NCBI GenBank assembly: GCA_903864935.1
Contig: CAIPHT010000007.1
Location: 80,293-112,334, forward strand
DNA: 32,042 bases
Direction of reading: 5' to 3'
Source: Candidatus Vogelbacteria bacterium
GTDB taxonomy: Bacteria > Patescibacteriota > Minisyncoccia > Phycocordibacterales > XYD1-FULL-46-19
In this document: positions 1-9,758 of the stretch, piece by piece
Layout of the letters: each line of letters begins with the position of its first letter
How positions within the stretch are numbered: the first letter of the stretch is position 1
Position numbers and translations under genes: made by a program
Notes under the pieces: generated by a model
Database searches by the model: none
What the model was told of the DNA's origin: nothing
What the model saw: the letters and a program-made list of their open reading frames with translations, nothing else

Positions 1-1
1 T

Positions 2-973
2 TGCCAGGAGCGAGCGCTTAAACTTTTTAAATTAAAAAAGGCTGAGTGGGCCGTTAATGTTCAGGCTCTGTCTGGTTCGCCGGCCAATCTCGCTGTTTAT
101 CTTGGTCTAGTAGAAAAAGGCGGAAAGATAATGGGGATGGCCCTCTCTTCTGGTGGCCACTTAACTCATGGGCACAAAGTTTCTGTCACCGGGAAATTCT
201 GGCAACAAATTCCTTATGGTGTTGATAAGGAGACCGAAGAATTAGACTACGAAGTTATTAAAAGAATTGCGGTGAAAGAAAAACCCGATATTATTGTGGC
301 TGGCTTTACCGCTTATCCGAGAAAGATTGATTGGGCGAAGTTCCGAGAAATTGCGGATAGTTGCGGAGCAATATTAATGGTTGATATGTCTCACATCGCT
401 GGTTTAGCGGCGGGTGGCGCTCATCCATCACCTTTTCCCTTTGCTGATATTGTCACGACCACGACCCATAAGACCTTGCGCGGTCCTCGAGCCGGTTTGA
501 TTTTTTCACGAATTGATAATCGTGAACTGAATAAGAAAATTGATAAAGCCGTTTTCCCTGGTCTCCAGGGTGGACCACACCTTAATCAGATAGCGGCGGT
601 AGCTGTAGCTTTAGATGAGGCAATGAAGCCAGAATTTAAAATCTATGCCAAGCAGGTCATCAAGAATGCCAAAACTCTGGCGGGAGAATTAAAGAAAAAA
701 GGCTGGCGCCTTGTCTCGGGTGGGACAGATAATCACTTATTATTGATAGATGTTGCCAGCTCAACGGATAATAAAATTACGGGGAAGATGGCTGGGGAAC
801 GACTTGAAAAAGAGGGGATTATCGTTAATAAAAACACTATTCCTTTTGATACTCGCACCCCCGTTGATCCGTCAGGGATTCGCCTAGGAACGGCCGCTGA
901 GACAACGCGCGGTAAGAAAGAAAAAGATATGATTAAAATTGCCGAGAGGATTGATAAAATTTTAAGAAAATAA
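2..973 (+). CDS. glyA: Serine hydroxymethyltransferase, 5'-truncated by window edge
   Basis: The frame stays open upstream of the listed ATG: CQERALKLFKLKKAEWAVNVQALSGSPANLAVYLGLVEKGGKIMG. PLP-lysine region TTTTHKTLRGPRAG. Confidence 0.95.
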   Translation, partial: CQERALKLFKLKKAEWAVNVQALSGSPANLAVYLGLVEKGGKIMGMALSSGGHLTHGHKVSVTGKFWQQIPYGVDKETEELDYEVIKRIAVKEKPDIIVAGFTAYPRKIDWAKFREIADSCGAILMVDMSHIAGLAAGGAHPSPFPFADIVTTTTHKTLRGPRAGLIFSRIDNRELNKKIDKAVFPGLQGGPHLNQIAAVAVALDEAMKPEFKIYAKQVIKNAKTLAGELKKKGWRLVSGGTDNHLLLIDVASSTDNKITGKMAGERLEKEGIIVNKNTIPFDTRTPVDPSGIRLGTAAETTRGKKEKDMIKIAERIDKILRK

Positions 974-974
974 T

Positions 975-1391
975 ATGAAAATAAAAATTAAGAAGCTTGT
1001 ACCAGAAGCGATAATTCCTAATTATGCCCGACCCGGAGATGCTGGTATGGATATTTGTGCTGTCAGTAAAAATGAGACAGAAAATTATGTTGAGTATGGT
1101 ACAGGACTATCCTTCGAGATGCCCGATGGCTATGCGATGCTTATCTTTGGGCGAAGTAGTGTCACTAATACCAATTTAATGGTGGCCAATGCTGTGGGAG
1201 TTTTGGATTCTGGTTATCGAGGCGAACTTAAAATGCGTTTTAGAAAAAATGGACCGATTGATTATGTTGTGGGGGATAGGATTGGGCAGATCTTAATTGT
1301 TCCTTTTCCTAATATCGAATTTGAAGAGACCGACGAACTCTCTTCTTCTGCTAGAGGAGACGGAGGTTTTGGTAGTACGGGCAAGAGCTAA
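975..1391 (+). CDS. dut: dUTP diphosphatase (dUTPase)
   Basis: Motifs PGDAGMDI, GRSS, GVLDSGYRGE and C-terminal RGDGGFGSTG. Confidence 0.93.
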   Translation: MKIKIKKLVPEAIIPNYARPGDAGMDICAVSKNETENYVEYGTGLSFEMPDGYAMLIFGRSSVTNTNLMVANAVGVLDSGYRGELKMRFRKNGPIDYVVGDRIGQILIVPFPNIEFEETDELSSSARGDGGFGSTGKS

Positions 1392-1436
1392 ATAGACAAC
1401 ACTTGGCTAAATAGCCAAAAATGCTAACATAGTTAA

Positions 1437-3215
1437 ATGGCTAATAATTGGTTAATCGAAGAAATTACTAAGGCGACTAAGTCGCTCGGTTTAGATTTGT
1501 CCGAGGGAGAGATTAAGCTTGATCACCCTACAGACTTAGTTTTGGGTGATTTTTCTACTAATGTCGCCATGTCTTTAGCTAAAAAGGCTGGCAAGAATCC
1601 TAAAGACTTAGCTGAAGAAATTAAGACTAAAATTCTTGAACAGGCCAACCCTAATATCAAAGATATCCAAGTGGCTGGTCCGGGGTTTATTAATTTTTAT
1701 TTAAGCGACGAGTTTTTTGCCAAGACTCTTCAAGAAATTTTAACTAAGCCTGAAACTTTTGGAGAGACTAAGGTCTTGTCGGGACAGAAAGTGATGGTTG
1801 AATTTACTGACCCGAACCCGTTTAAAGAATTTCATATTGGTCATTTGATGAGCAACACTGTTGGAGAGTCTATCTCGCGTTTAATTGAAAAAAATGGTGC
1901 GGAGACCAAGCGTGCTTGTTATCAGGGTGATGTGGGTATGCATGTGGCGATGACGATGTGGGGGATGCTTAAACTTGAGGCCGATCTGCCTAAAGAGGAG
2001 GCGACAGTTAGAGAGAAAGTAAAATTCTTAGGTCAGGCTTACGCTTTTGGTGCGACTGAATATAAAGAGGGAAGCGATAATGCTAAAGAAGGGATAACGA
2101 TTATAAATAAAAAGTTATACAAACGAGCCGACCCTAAGGTAAATGATCTCTATGACCTTGGTCGCCAGTGGAGCCTAGATTATTTTGAGACTATTTATGC
2201 CAAGCTTGGGACGAAGTTTGATTATTATTTCTTTGAGAGTGACACGGCCGAAGTGGGGCAGAAGTTGGTGGAAGAAGGTTTGGTTAAAAATATTTTTGAG
2301 AAAAGTGATGGGGCCGTTGTCTTTCATGGTGAAGCTTTTGACCCTAAGCTCCACACCCGCGTCTTCTTAAATGCTGAAGGTCTTCCAACTTATGAGGCTA
2401 AAGAGCTTGGCTTGGCCAAGATCAAGGCGGGTAAATATGCCGCCGATGTCTCCATCTCTATCACCGGTAATGAGATTAATGATTATTTCAAAGTTGTCTT
2501 GCGGGCAATGCAAGAATTGATGCCCGAGATTGCGGAGAAGATTAAACATCTTTCTCATGGCATGCTCAGGTTGCCAACTGGCAAGATGTCCTCTCGTACG
2601 GGGCAAGTTATTACCGCTGAATCGTTGATTGATGAGGTTAAAGAAAAAGTTTTAGAAAAAATTAAAGACCGTGATTTTAGCGATGAAGAGAAAAATGATA
2701 TTGCGGAGAAGGTGGCCGTGGGTGCGCTTAAGTATTCGATCTTGAAGCAGGGGATAGGCAAGGACATTATTTTTGATTTCGATAAGTCACTTTCTTTTGA
2801 GGGCGACTCGGGTCCCTATCTTCAATATGCTTACACCCGGGCGTTGTCGGTTCTCAAAAAAGCCGAAAACTTGGAGGCTAAGCCTCTAAGCGAGGCTGAC
2901 GCAATTTCGAAGTTGGACTTCGATGTGCCCGAAGTCCAACTTCAGAAATTGCCAGCCTCGACTTCGATTGCGACTCTTGAATCCCTGCTCTACCGCCTCC
3001 CCGAAGTCACCGAATCCGCTTATCAAGAACTCGCTCCCCAACAAGTCTCCACCTACCTGATTGAGGTTGCCGGTGCCTTCAATAGCTTCTATGCTCAGAA
3101 CCAAATTATTGGCAGTGACAACGAAGTCTATTTCTTGGCCCTCACTCGTGCCACTTCAATTGTTCTCAAAAATGGTTTAGGCCTTTTGGCAATTCCAGTT
3201 TTGGAGAGGATGTGA
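1437..3215 (+). CDS. argS: Arginyl-tRNA synthetase
   Basis: N-terminal Add-1-like domain, HIGH motif in FTDPNPFKEFHIGHLMSN, GKMSSRTG, C-terminal DALR-like region. Confidence 0.95.
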   Translation: MANNWLIEEITKATKSLGLDLSEGEIKLDHPTDLVLGDFSTNVAMSLAKKAGKNPKDLAEEIKTKILEQANPNIKDIQVAGPGFINFYLSDEFFAKTLQEILTKPETFGETKVLSGQKVMVEFTDPNPFKEFHIGHLMSNTVGESISRLIEKNGAETKRACYQGDVGMHVAMTMWGMLKLEADLPKEEATVREKVKFLGQAYAFGATEYKEGSDNAKEGITIINKKLYKRADPKVNDLYDLGRQWSLDYFETIYAKLGTKFDYYFFESDTAEVGQKLVEEGLVKNIFEKSDGAVVFHGEAFDPKLHTRVFLNAEGLPTYEAKELGLAKIKAGKYAADVSISITGNEINDYFKVVLRAMQELMPEIAEKIKHLSHGMLRLPTGKMSSRTGQVITAESLIDEVKEKVLEKIKDRDFSDEEKNDIAEKVAVGALKYSILKQGIGKDIIFDFDKSLSFEGDSGPYLQYAYTRALSVLKKAENLEAKPLSEADAISKLDFDVPEVQLQKLPASTSIATLESLLYRLPEVTESAYQELAPQQVSTYLIEVAGAFNSFYAQNQIIGSDNEVYFLALTRATSIVLKNGLGLLAIPVLERM

Positions 3216-3238
3216 TTTTTATCGCAGATAAAAATCAC
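3212..3238. repeat. Perfect AT-rich inverted repeat overlapping the argS stop codon
   Basis: GTGATTTTTATC-GCA-GATAAAAATCAC, 12-bp arms. Confidence 0.85.
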
Positions 3239-3271
3239 TCCGAGCGAAGCGAGGAGTAAATAAGTAGCAAA

Positions 3272-3294
3272 TCATCCCGAGCTTGTCGAAGGAT
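3272..3294 (+). repeat. REP-like motif TCATCCCGAGCTTGTCGAAGGAT
   Basis: Sequence resembles the widespread CCCGAGCTTGTCGAAGG short interspersed repeat; recognised from memory only. Confidence 0.5.
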
Positions 3295-3305
3295 AAAACA
3301 AATCT

Positions 3306-3335
3306 CGCCCGGGTACGCATGTGCGTACCCGGGCG
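3306..3335. terminator. Perfect GC-rich palindrome, probable terminator of the minus-strand small gene
   Basis: CGCCCGGGTACGCA-TG-TGCGTACCCGGGCG, 14-bp arms, immediately 3' of the 3353-3565 minus ORF. The minus-strand 3' flank is only moderately T-rich (GAGATTTGTTTT). Confidence 0.65.
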
Positions 3336-3352
3336 GGGCTGGATGGAAGGGC

Positions 3353-3565
3353 TCACTTGACTCCTTGGTCGTCGAGAAGGGTCTTGAAGTGATCAAAAAG
3401 CGTCTTGTCCTCCTTTTCGTTGATTTGGACTCTGGTTTGCCCATTTCCCGCTGACCAGGCCGTAATGCTTATTCCCTCCGGTGTGCAGGCGATGGTTACT
3501 GTCTTTCCACCACTTGTTGGTCCGAAGTTGACCTCGTTGGTCCTTCGCTGAATGTATAGGCTCAT
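3353..3565 (-). CDS. Orphan 70-aa small protein
   Basis: MSLYIQRRTNEVNFGPTSGGKTVTIACTPEGISITAW... with AAAGGAG-type RBS upstream of the ATG and a palindrome downstream. No overlap with known genes. Confidence 0.65.
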   Translation of the reverse strand: MSLYIQRRTNEVNFGPTSGGKTVTIACTPEGISITAWSAGNGQTRVQINEKEDKTLFDHFKTLLDDQGVK

Positions 3566-3649
3566 GGCATGCTCCTTTCTTTTCTACCCCCATTAGTATC
3601 AAATATCCACGATATTGTAAATATCCTTATTTTACGGTAAATTAGAAGA

Positions 3650-6600
3650 ATGTCTGACGAAAAGCCAGAAGTCTTAAAATCTGATATTGCCAAGCGGGAG
3701 GAGGAGATCCTGAAGTTTTGGCAGGATAATAAAATTTTCGAGAAGACTTTTGAGAAGGAGTCACCTCAAGGTGAATTCGTCTTTTATGATGGGCCACCAT
3801 TTGCAACAGGCACCCCTCACTATGGTCACTTAATTGCTGGGACGATTAAGGACGTTATCCCTCGTTACAAGACGATGAAGGGTTATCACGTGCGTCGCCG
3901 TTGGGGTTGGGATTGTCATGGTCTACCAGTAGAGAACATTGTTGAGAAAGAATTGGATCTCAAGTCTAAGAAAGATATTCTTGATTATGGTATTGAGAAT
4001 TTTAATGATAAGGCGCGGGCTGTTGTCATGCGTTATGCCAATGAATGGAAGAAGGTGGTGCCACGTTTGGGTCGCTTCGTTGATATGGAGGATGATTATC
4101 GCACCATGGACGCCTCTTACTCCGAGACGACATGGTGGATCTTCAAACAACTTTTTGATAAAGGCTTAATCTATGAAGGTTATAAGTCAATGCATATTTG
4201 TCCTCGTTGTGAGACGACACTCTCGAACTTCGAGGTAACTCAAGGTTATAAAGATATTACGGACATCTCGGTCACGGTTAAATTTGAATTAGTAGGCGAG
4301 CCGGGGACTTTTGTGCTCGCCTGGACAACCACTCCTTGGACTCTGCCCGGCAACGTGGCTTTGGCTGTTAACTCGGAGATTGATTATGCTGAAGTCGAGA
4401 TTGAAGGAGACGACAATAAATATATTTTAGCTAAATCAAGAATCGAGGCAGCCTTAAAAAATAATTTTAAAATAATCAGAGAATTTAAGGGCGCCGATTT
4501 AATTGGCAAAAAGTACAAACCAGTTTTTGATTATTACGTTGACGATGCAAAATTAGAACACCGTGAGAATGGCTGGCAAATTTATGGCGCTGATTTTGTT
4601 ACAACCGAAGATGGTACCGGTGTGGTTCATATTGCGGCCTTTGGTGAGGATGACATGAATTTGATTCGCGAGAAGAATTTGCCTTTTATCCAGAATGTTG
4701 AGATGAACGGAGCTTTCAAACCGGAGGTTAAGGATTGGGCTGGTCTCAAAGTAAAACCAAAAGAGAATCCTCAATCAACAGACATTGAGGTTCTTAAGTC
4801 TCTAGCCGGGAAGGGAACACTTTTTGCCAAAGAGAAATTTACTCACTCCTATCCTCACTGTTGGCGTTGCGATACTCCACTTCTTAATTATGCCACCTCC
4901 TCTTGGTTTATTAAGGTGAGCTCTTTTCGAGATAAATTAGTTGAGGCAAATCAGAAGGTAAATTGGGTCCCGGATCATGTGCGTGATGGCCGTTTTGGCA
5001 AATGGCTCGAGGGGGCACGTGACTGGGCAATCTCGCGAACTCGTTTTTGGGGGGCGCCATTGCCCGTTTGGCGTTGTACCGACTGCGGGGCAATAAAAGT
5101 TTTTGGCTCTGTTGATGAGTTAGTTTCAGCCCTGCCTCAATCTAAAAATAAATATTGGGTAATGCGCCATGGTGAAGCCACATCTAACCTCCACGATTCT
5201 ATTAGTTCTAATCCAAGTGAAGAGAATCATTTGACCGAGAAGGGGAGAGAAGAGATTGTGGCGAGCGCTGAGAGCTTGAAGGAGAATAAAATTGATTTAA
5301 TTATTTCTTCGAATTTTATTCGAACAAGAGAGACGGCAGAGCTTGTGGCGAAGACCTTGGGACTTTTGCCAGAGCAAATTGTGATTGACGAGCGCTTGGG
5401 GGAAATTCAGCCAGGGGACTTCGCTGGGGGTTCTTGGCGTGAATATAACCTAGCCTTTGGCTCGCGCCTAAATCGACTCCATAATCATCTGCCAACCGGG
5501 GGTGAGAATTATAATGATGTTCGTCGTCGAATTATGTCGGCTATTTATGATATTAACGAGAAACACCAAGACAAGAATATCTTGGTTGTTAGTCATGGCC
5601 TGCCTTTATTTATGGCGCAAGCCAGCGTTTCTCGTTGGACGGATAAAGAGATTATTGATGCGCCTCATCGAGGCAAAGATTTTGCCAATGCCGAAGTTCG
5701 ACCTCTAAACTTTGTTCCGCTTCCTCACAACCGTAATTATGAATTAGATTTGCATCGCCCGTTTATTGATGAGGTTTCTTTCCCTTGTGCTTGTGGCCAG
5801 AGCTTCAAACGAGTGCCTGATGTCTTCGATTGTTGGTATGAGTCCGGCTCAATGCCTTATGCCGAAGATCATTATCCTTTTGGAGAAAATAGCCCGATTG
5901 ACCCAACGAAAGGGCTAGGCTTTCCAGCTGATTTTATCTCTGAAGGTCTTGATCAGACTCGTGGTTGGTTTTATAGCCTTATCGTTCTTGGGGTCGCCTT
6001 GTTTGATAAGAGCCCCTATCAGAATGTCGTGACCAATGGTCTGGTTTTGGCCGAAGATGGCCAGAAGATGTCCAAACATCTCAAGAATTATCCTGATCCA
6101 ATGGATGTTGCCAATCGCTTAGGAGCGGATGCTTTGCGCTTGTATCTAATGTCTAGCCCCGCTGTGCGTGGTGAGGACCTCCTCTTTTCTGAGAAAGGGG
6201 TGGTAGAGATTGGCCGACGCATAATCTCACGTCTACTTAACGTCTTATCTTTTTATCAGTTGTATACAGAAGAGGCGGTGGGCATCGAGGAGAGGCCTGC
6301 CCGTCCGGCAGGCGGGCCTCGGGCTCACTTGAGGACTCACCTCGGCATCAATCTTGATGAAGCTAAAAACGTTCTAGATCTTTGGATTCTCGCTCGTCTC
6401 GATGAGACAATTAAGCAAGTCACTAATTCTTTGGATCGTTATGAGATCGATCGTTCCATTCGCCCCATTGATGATTTTGTTGAAGACCTTTCTACTTGGT
6501 ATTTGCGTCGTTCACGAGATCGCTTTAAGGAAGATGGCCCCGACAAGGACATGGCCATTACGGTGACCAGTTTTGTGTTGCAAGAAATTGCTAAAGTCTT

Positions 6601-7222
6601 GGCCCCGCTCACCCCGTTTGTCTCAGAGATGATTTATCAAGAGCTTAAGACCGAACAGGACGAACTTTCTGTCCATCTTATCTCTTGGCCCAACTTCGAG
6701 CTTAAAGAAAAGGTTGCTGGTGAGAAAGAGCGCGCTATCTCTTTAATGGCTGAGACTCGACGTGTCGTATCCTTAGGGCTAGAATTTCGTCAGATACTCA
6801 AGGTTAAAGTGCGTCAGCCCTTGGCTGAGCTCAAGGTTAAGGCCGGAGTCTTGGCTGGACAGAATGATTATATTCAATTGATTGGTGATGAACTAAATGT
6901 TAAAGAAGTTACTTTTAACCAACCAATTGAAGATGAGGTTTGGCTTGATGGGGAAGTGGGGCCTGAGTTGATGGCTGAGGGCACGGTGCGTGAATTGGTG
7001 CGTCAGATTCAGGAGCGACGCAAGACTCTCGGTTTCAATCCGAACCAGAAAATCGAATTAATTATTGAAGCTGACAATTCGGGACGAGAAATTTTGCGCA
7101 AATATGAGAAGGAGTTAAAATCGGGGACAAATACCGAGAAACTCGATTATGCCATTGTCTCTGACGGGGAGGCCTTTGAGGCGAATGAAATACCTTTCAA
7201 AATAAAGATTATTAAACTTTAG
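3650..7222 (+). CDS. ileS: Isoleucyl-tRNA synthetase (eukaryote-like type) with internal histidine-phosphatase domain
   Basis: PPFATGTPHYGHLIAGT, WGWDCHGLPVE, GQKMSKHLKNYPDP, DVFDCWYESGSMPYAE. Internal WVMRHGEATSN...IRTRETAE...VVSHG. Confidence 0.96.
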   Translation: MSDEKPEVLKSDIAKREEEILKFWQDNKIFEKTFEKESPQGEFVFYDGPPFATGTPHYGHLIAGTIKDVIPRYKTMKGYHVRRRWGWDCHGLPVENIVEKELDLKSKKDILDYGIENFNDKARAVVMRYANEWKKVVPRLGRFVDMEDDYRTMDASYSETTWWIFKQLFDKGLIYEGYKSMHICPRCETTLSNFEVTQGYKDITDISVTVKFELVGEPGTFVLAWTTTPWTLPGNVALAVNSEIDYAEVEIEGDDNKYILAKSRIEAALKNNFKIIREFKGADLIGKKYKPVFDYYVDDAKLEHRENGWQIYGADFVTTEDGTGVVHIAAFGEDDMNLIREKNLPFIQNVEMNGAFKPEVKDWAGLKVKPKENPQSTDIEVLKSLAGKGTLFAKEKFTHSYPHCWRCDTPLLNYATSSWFIKVSSFRDKLVEANQKVNWVPDHVRDGRFGKWLEGARDWAISRTRFWGAPLPVWRCTDCGAIKVFGSVDELVSALPQSKNKYWVMRHGEATSNLHDSISSNPSEENHLTEKGREEIVASAESLKENKIDLIISSNFIRTRETAELVAKTLGLLPEQIVIDERLGEIQPGDFAGGSWREYNLAFGSRLNRLHNHLPTGGENYNDVRRRIMSAIYDINEKHQDKNILVVSHGLPLFMAQASVSRWTDKEIIDAPHRGKDFANAEVRPLNFVPLPHNRNYELDLHRPFIDEVSFPCACGQSFKRVPDVFDCWYESGSMPYAEDHYPFGENSPIDPTKGLGFPADFISEGLDQTRGWFYSLIVLGVALFDKSPYQNVVTNGLVLAEDGQKMSKHLKNYPDPMDVANRLGADALRLYLMSSPAVRGEDLLFSEKGVVEIGRRIISRLLNVLSFYQLYTEEAVGIEERPARPAGGPRAHLRTHLGINLDEAKNVLDLWILARLDETIKQVTNSLDRYEIDRSIRPIDDFVEDLSTWYLRRSRDRFKEDGPDKDMAITVTSFVLQEIAKVLAPLTPFVSEMIYQELKTEQDELSVHLISWPNFELKEKVAGEKERAISLMAETRRVVSLGLEFRQILKVKVRQPLAELKVKAGVLAGQNDYIQLIGDELNVKEVTFNQPIEDEVWLDGEVGPELMAEGTVRELVRQIQERRKTLGFNPNQKIELIIEADNSGREILRKYEKELKSGTNTEKLDYAIVSDGEAFEANEIPFKIKIIKL
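6296..6343 (+). repeat. Palindromic repeat element embedded in frame within ileS
   Basis: CCTGCC-CGTCC-GGCAGG followed by CCTCGGGCTCACTTGAGG, which is identical to the reverse complement of the core of the intergenic palindrome at 23835-23870. Encodes RPARPAGGPRAHLRTHL. Confidence 0.75.
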
Positions 7223-7225
7223 ACT

Positions 7226-7804
7226 ATGGCCTATCGCCATTACGAAACTCTCGGTTTGGTCTTGAGCTATAGTTCTCAGGGCGAAGCTAATCGGCTGTAT
7301 AAGGTCTTGACCCCTGATTTTGGCTTGATCCTTGTCTTAGCTCAAGGTGTACGATTAGAGAAATCTAAGCTTCGTTATAATCTGCAAAATTACCACTTGG
7401 TTAAACTTAACCTGGTGAGAGGTAAGGAGTATTGGCGTTTGACTGGTGCTGAGAAAGAGATTGCGGCAAATAAGGACCAAGTCGCTTTTCTTCATAAAAT
7501 TAGTCTCATTCTCTTGCGCCTGATCCATGGCGAAGAGGCGAGTGGGGTTATTTTTTCTGATTTGAAGCAGGCGTGGGATTTGTTAGCTCAAGAGGCAAAG
7601 CCTGCGCCTAGTAAGTTAGAAGACCTAGAGATTTTTGTCATTGTGAGACTTCTCTTCAGCCTTGGTTATTTAGCCACCGGAGATTTGACCGAACCGATAA
7701 TTAAGACCCTGATTTTTAATTGGGTTGATATTGATTTTGTCGCTGACCAGCGATTAGCTTTAATTAATATTATCAACAGCTCTCTTGCTCAGAGCGGGCT
7801 GTAA
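7226..7804 (+). CDS. recO: DNA repair protein RecO
   Basis: N-terminal OB-like YETLGLVLSYSSQGEANRLYKVLTPDFGLILVLAQGVRLEKSKLRYNLQNY. Confidence 0.85.
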   Translation: MAYRHYETLGLVLSYSSQGEANRLYKVLTPDFGLILVLAQGVRLEKSKLRYNLQNYHLVKLNLVRGKEYWRLTGAEKEIAANKDQVAFLHKISLILLRLIHGEEASGVIFSDLKQAWDLLAQEAKPAPSKLEDLEIFVIVRLLFSLGYLATGDLTEPIIKTLIFNWVDIDFVADQRLALINIINSSLAQSGL

Positions 7805-7834
7805 GGAGGACTCTTTTGTGTTATTATTTTAGTT

Positions 7835-9754
7835 ATGGATAAACTCGATTCGTTTGATGAAGAAGAGAGTCTCGACCGTTTTAAGCGTCGTCTCGAACGC
7901 AATATTCCCGCTTCTTTAAATTTGCGTCCAACTCGTCTCCCACGAGCCGACTTTAATGTCCGACGCAATTGGGATGATGAAGGAACTGAACTATTCGACC
8001 CCGCTTTGAAGAAGGCTAAGACGGGGGGTGGCTGGCTTAATAAATTTTTTCTTGGGGCCTTGATCTTCTTTTTGGCAACCCTGGCGGTTGCTGTCTACGT
8101 ATTATTTTATAGTACCAATATTGTCTCAGCCAGCAATATTGATCTTGAGGTTAAGGGCCCGAACCAATTGCGCTCAGGCGATGAGCTTAATTTAGAAACA
8201 ACTATCCGCAATCGCAACAAGGTGACCTTGCGCGATGTGAGCATAACTATCACTTATCCGGCGGGGACCGTTGATTCACTTGAGACAGCTAAAGATCTTC
8301 CTCTCTGGCGACAGACAGTGGCCGATCTTAACCCGGGACAAAGTGCTATGGTTGGCAGTCGGGCGGTAATTTATGGCGCGCAGAATAGTAGCCAGAAGAT
8401 TGTTCTGAAGATTGAGTACCACATCCCTGACTCCAACGCCATTTTTACCAAAGAGACCGAGTACCAAGTTCTAATTGGCTCGGGAACGATCGATCTAAGC
8501 TATGACTTGCCGGCGGAGATTAACTCGGGCAAAACCTTTACTTCTGATCTGAAGATCACTTCTAATTCTAAGTCAGTTCTCCGTCAGGTGGCACTCAAGA
8601 TTGAGTATCCGCTTGGCTTCGATTTCCTGTCAGCCGATCCTTCTCCCACGACAGGCGAGCAAATTTGGTATCTCGGGGACCTTGCGCCCGGAGTTAGTCG
8701 GGATATTAAAATTACAGGGAGTCTCTCGGGAGCAAGCGAGGAATTAAAATCTTTTAAGGTGACCATTGGTCTTGATAAAACGGGGGGCACTGGTGATATC
8801 AGTTCAGAATACGGCTCTTTATTTAAGACGGTTAATCTGAAGAAGGATTTTGTGAGTGCGACGATTGATCTTCGTGGTAAGACCTCGCTGGCTCCGGGCG
8901 ACCGCCTCGAGGGGGGTATCAATTGGACGAATAATTTGCCCGACAAAGTAATTAATGGTTCACTCGAATTGTTCTTGTCTGGGAGTCTTATCGATAAACG
9001 AACGGTTGATAGTCGGGACGGCTTTTATAATTCTTTAACCAATTCTATTATCTGGGACAAGACAACAATTGCGAGTCTTGGCCTCCTTACCCCGGGAGAT
9101 ATTGGTCAATCGAATTTTAGTTTTACCACTTTGCCTCTGAGCGCCGTCCCTGGGGGAGTAGCTTCTCCGATTAATTTGCGATTAGTCTTTAAGGGGACGC
9201 GAGTTACGAGTGATGAGTTTAGTGAGGATGTGGCGACCGAAGTTGTTAAAAGTTTGAAGATAGGGACCTTGGTTAAGTTTGCCTCAGGTGGATCATACTT
9301 TGTCGGACCTTTCAAAAATACTGGTCCTTTGCCACCTAAAGTGGGGGAGGAGACTACTTATACAATAACTTGGTCGGTGACGAATCCGACGAATCCGGTC
9401 AAATTGGCTAAGGTGACAGCCAAACTCCCGTTGTATGTTAAATGGTTGTCAGCTATCGCCCCCCTTGATGAAAAGGTTATTTATGATAAAAATAATAATG
9501 AGGTGACTTGGAATTTGGGTCAGGTTGAGCCGAGCGCTTCTGGCGATTTGCCTACCCGTCAGGCCTCCTTCCAGCTATCGATTACCCCAAGCTTGAGTCA
9601 ATTGGGGGAGGCAGTGGAGCTCTTGAAGAGTATCAATTTTGAGGGTGAAGATGCCGTGACTGGGGAGAAAATCAACCTCTCTGCTCCAGTTATCGACACT
9701 AGATTATCGGCTGACCCTAGCTTTAGCGCTGGGCAAGAAAAGGTGGTAGAATAA
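7835..9754 (+). CDS. Membrane-anchored protein with repeated DUF11/CARDB-like beta-sandwich domains
   Basis: One TM helix (FFLGALIFFLATLAVAVYVLFY) then repeated extracellular segments such as LEVKGPNQLRSGDELNLETTIRN and TYTITWSVTNPTNPVKLAKVTAKLP. Confidence 0.7.
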   Translation: MDKLDSFDEEESLDRFKRRLERNIPASLNLRPTRLPRADFNVRRNWDDEGTELFDPALKKAKTGGGWLNKFFLGALIFFLATLAVAVYVLFYSTNIVSASNIDLEVKGPNQLRSGDELNLETTIRNRNKVTLRDVSITITYPAGTVDSLETAKDLPLWRQTVADLNPGQSAMVGSRAVIYGAQNSSQKIVLKIEYHIPDSNAIFTKETEYQVLIGSGTIDLSYDLPAEINSGKTFTSDLKITSNSKSVLRQVALKIEYPLGFDFLSADPSPTTGEQIWYLGDLAPGVSRDIKITGSLSGASEELKSFKVTIGLDKTGGTGDISSEYGSLFKTVNLKKDFVSATIDLRGKTSLAPGDRLEGGINWTNNLPDKVINGSLELFLSGSLIDKRTVDSRDGFYNSLTNSIIWDKTTIASLGLLTPGDIGQSNFSFTTLPLSAVPGGVASPINLRLVFKGTRVTSDEFSEDVATEVVKSLKIGTLVKFASGGSYFVGPFKNTGPLPPKVGEETTYTITWSVTNPTNPVKLAKVTAKLPLYVKWLSAIAPLDEKVIYDKNNNEVTWNLGQVEPSASGDLPTRQASFQLSITPSLSQLGEAVELLKSINFEGEDAVTGEKINLSAPVIDTRLSADPSFSAGQEKVVE

Positions 9755-9758
9755 AAAA

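Noticed and set aside
3650-7222. Assembly chimera or frameshift joining a phosphatase gene to ileS
   Set aside because: The reading frame is continuous and IleRS sequence resumes in register on both sides of the insertion, so a domain insertion is the simpler explanation; read mapping would still be worthwhile.
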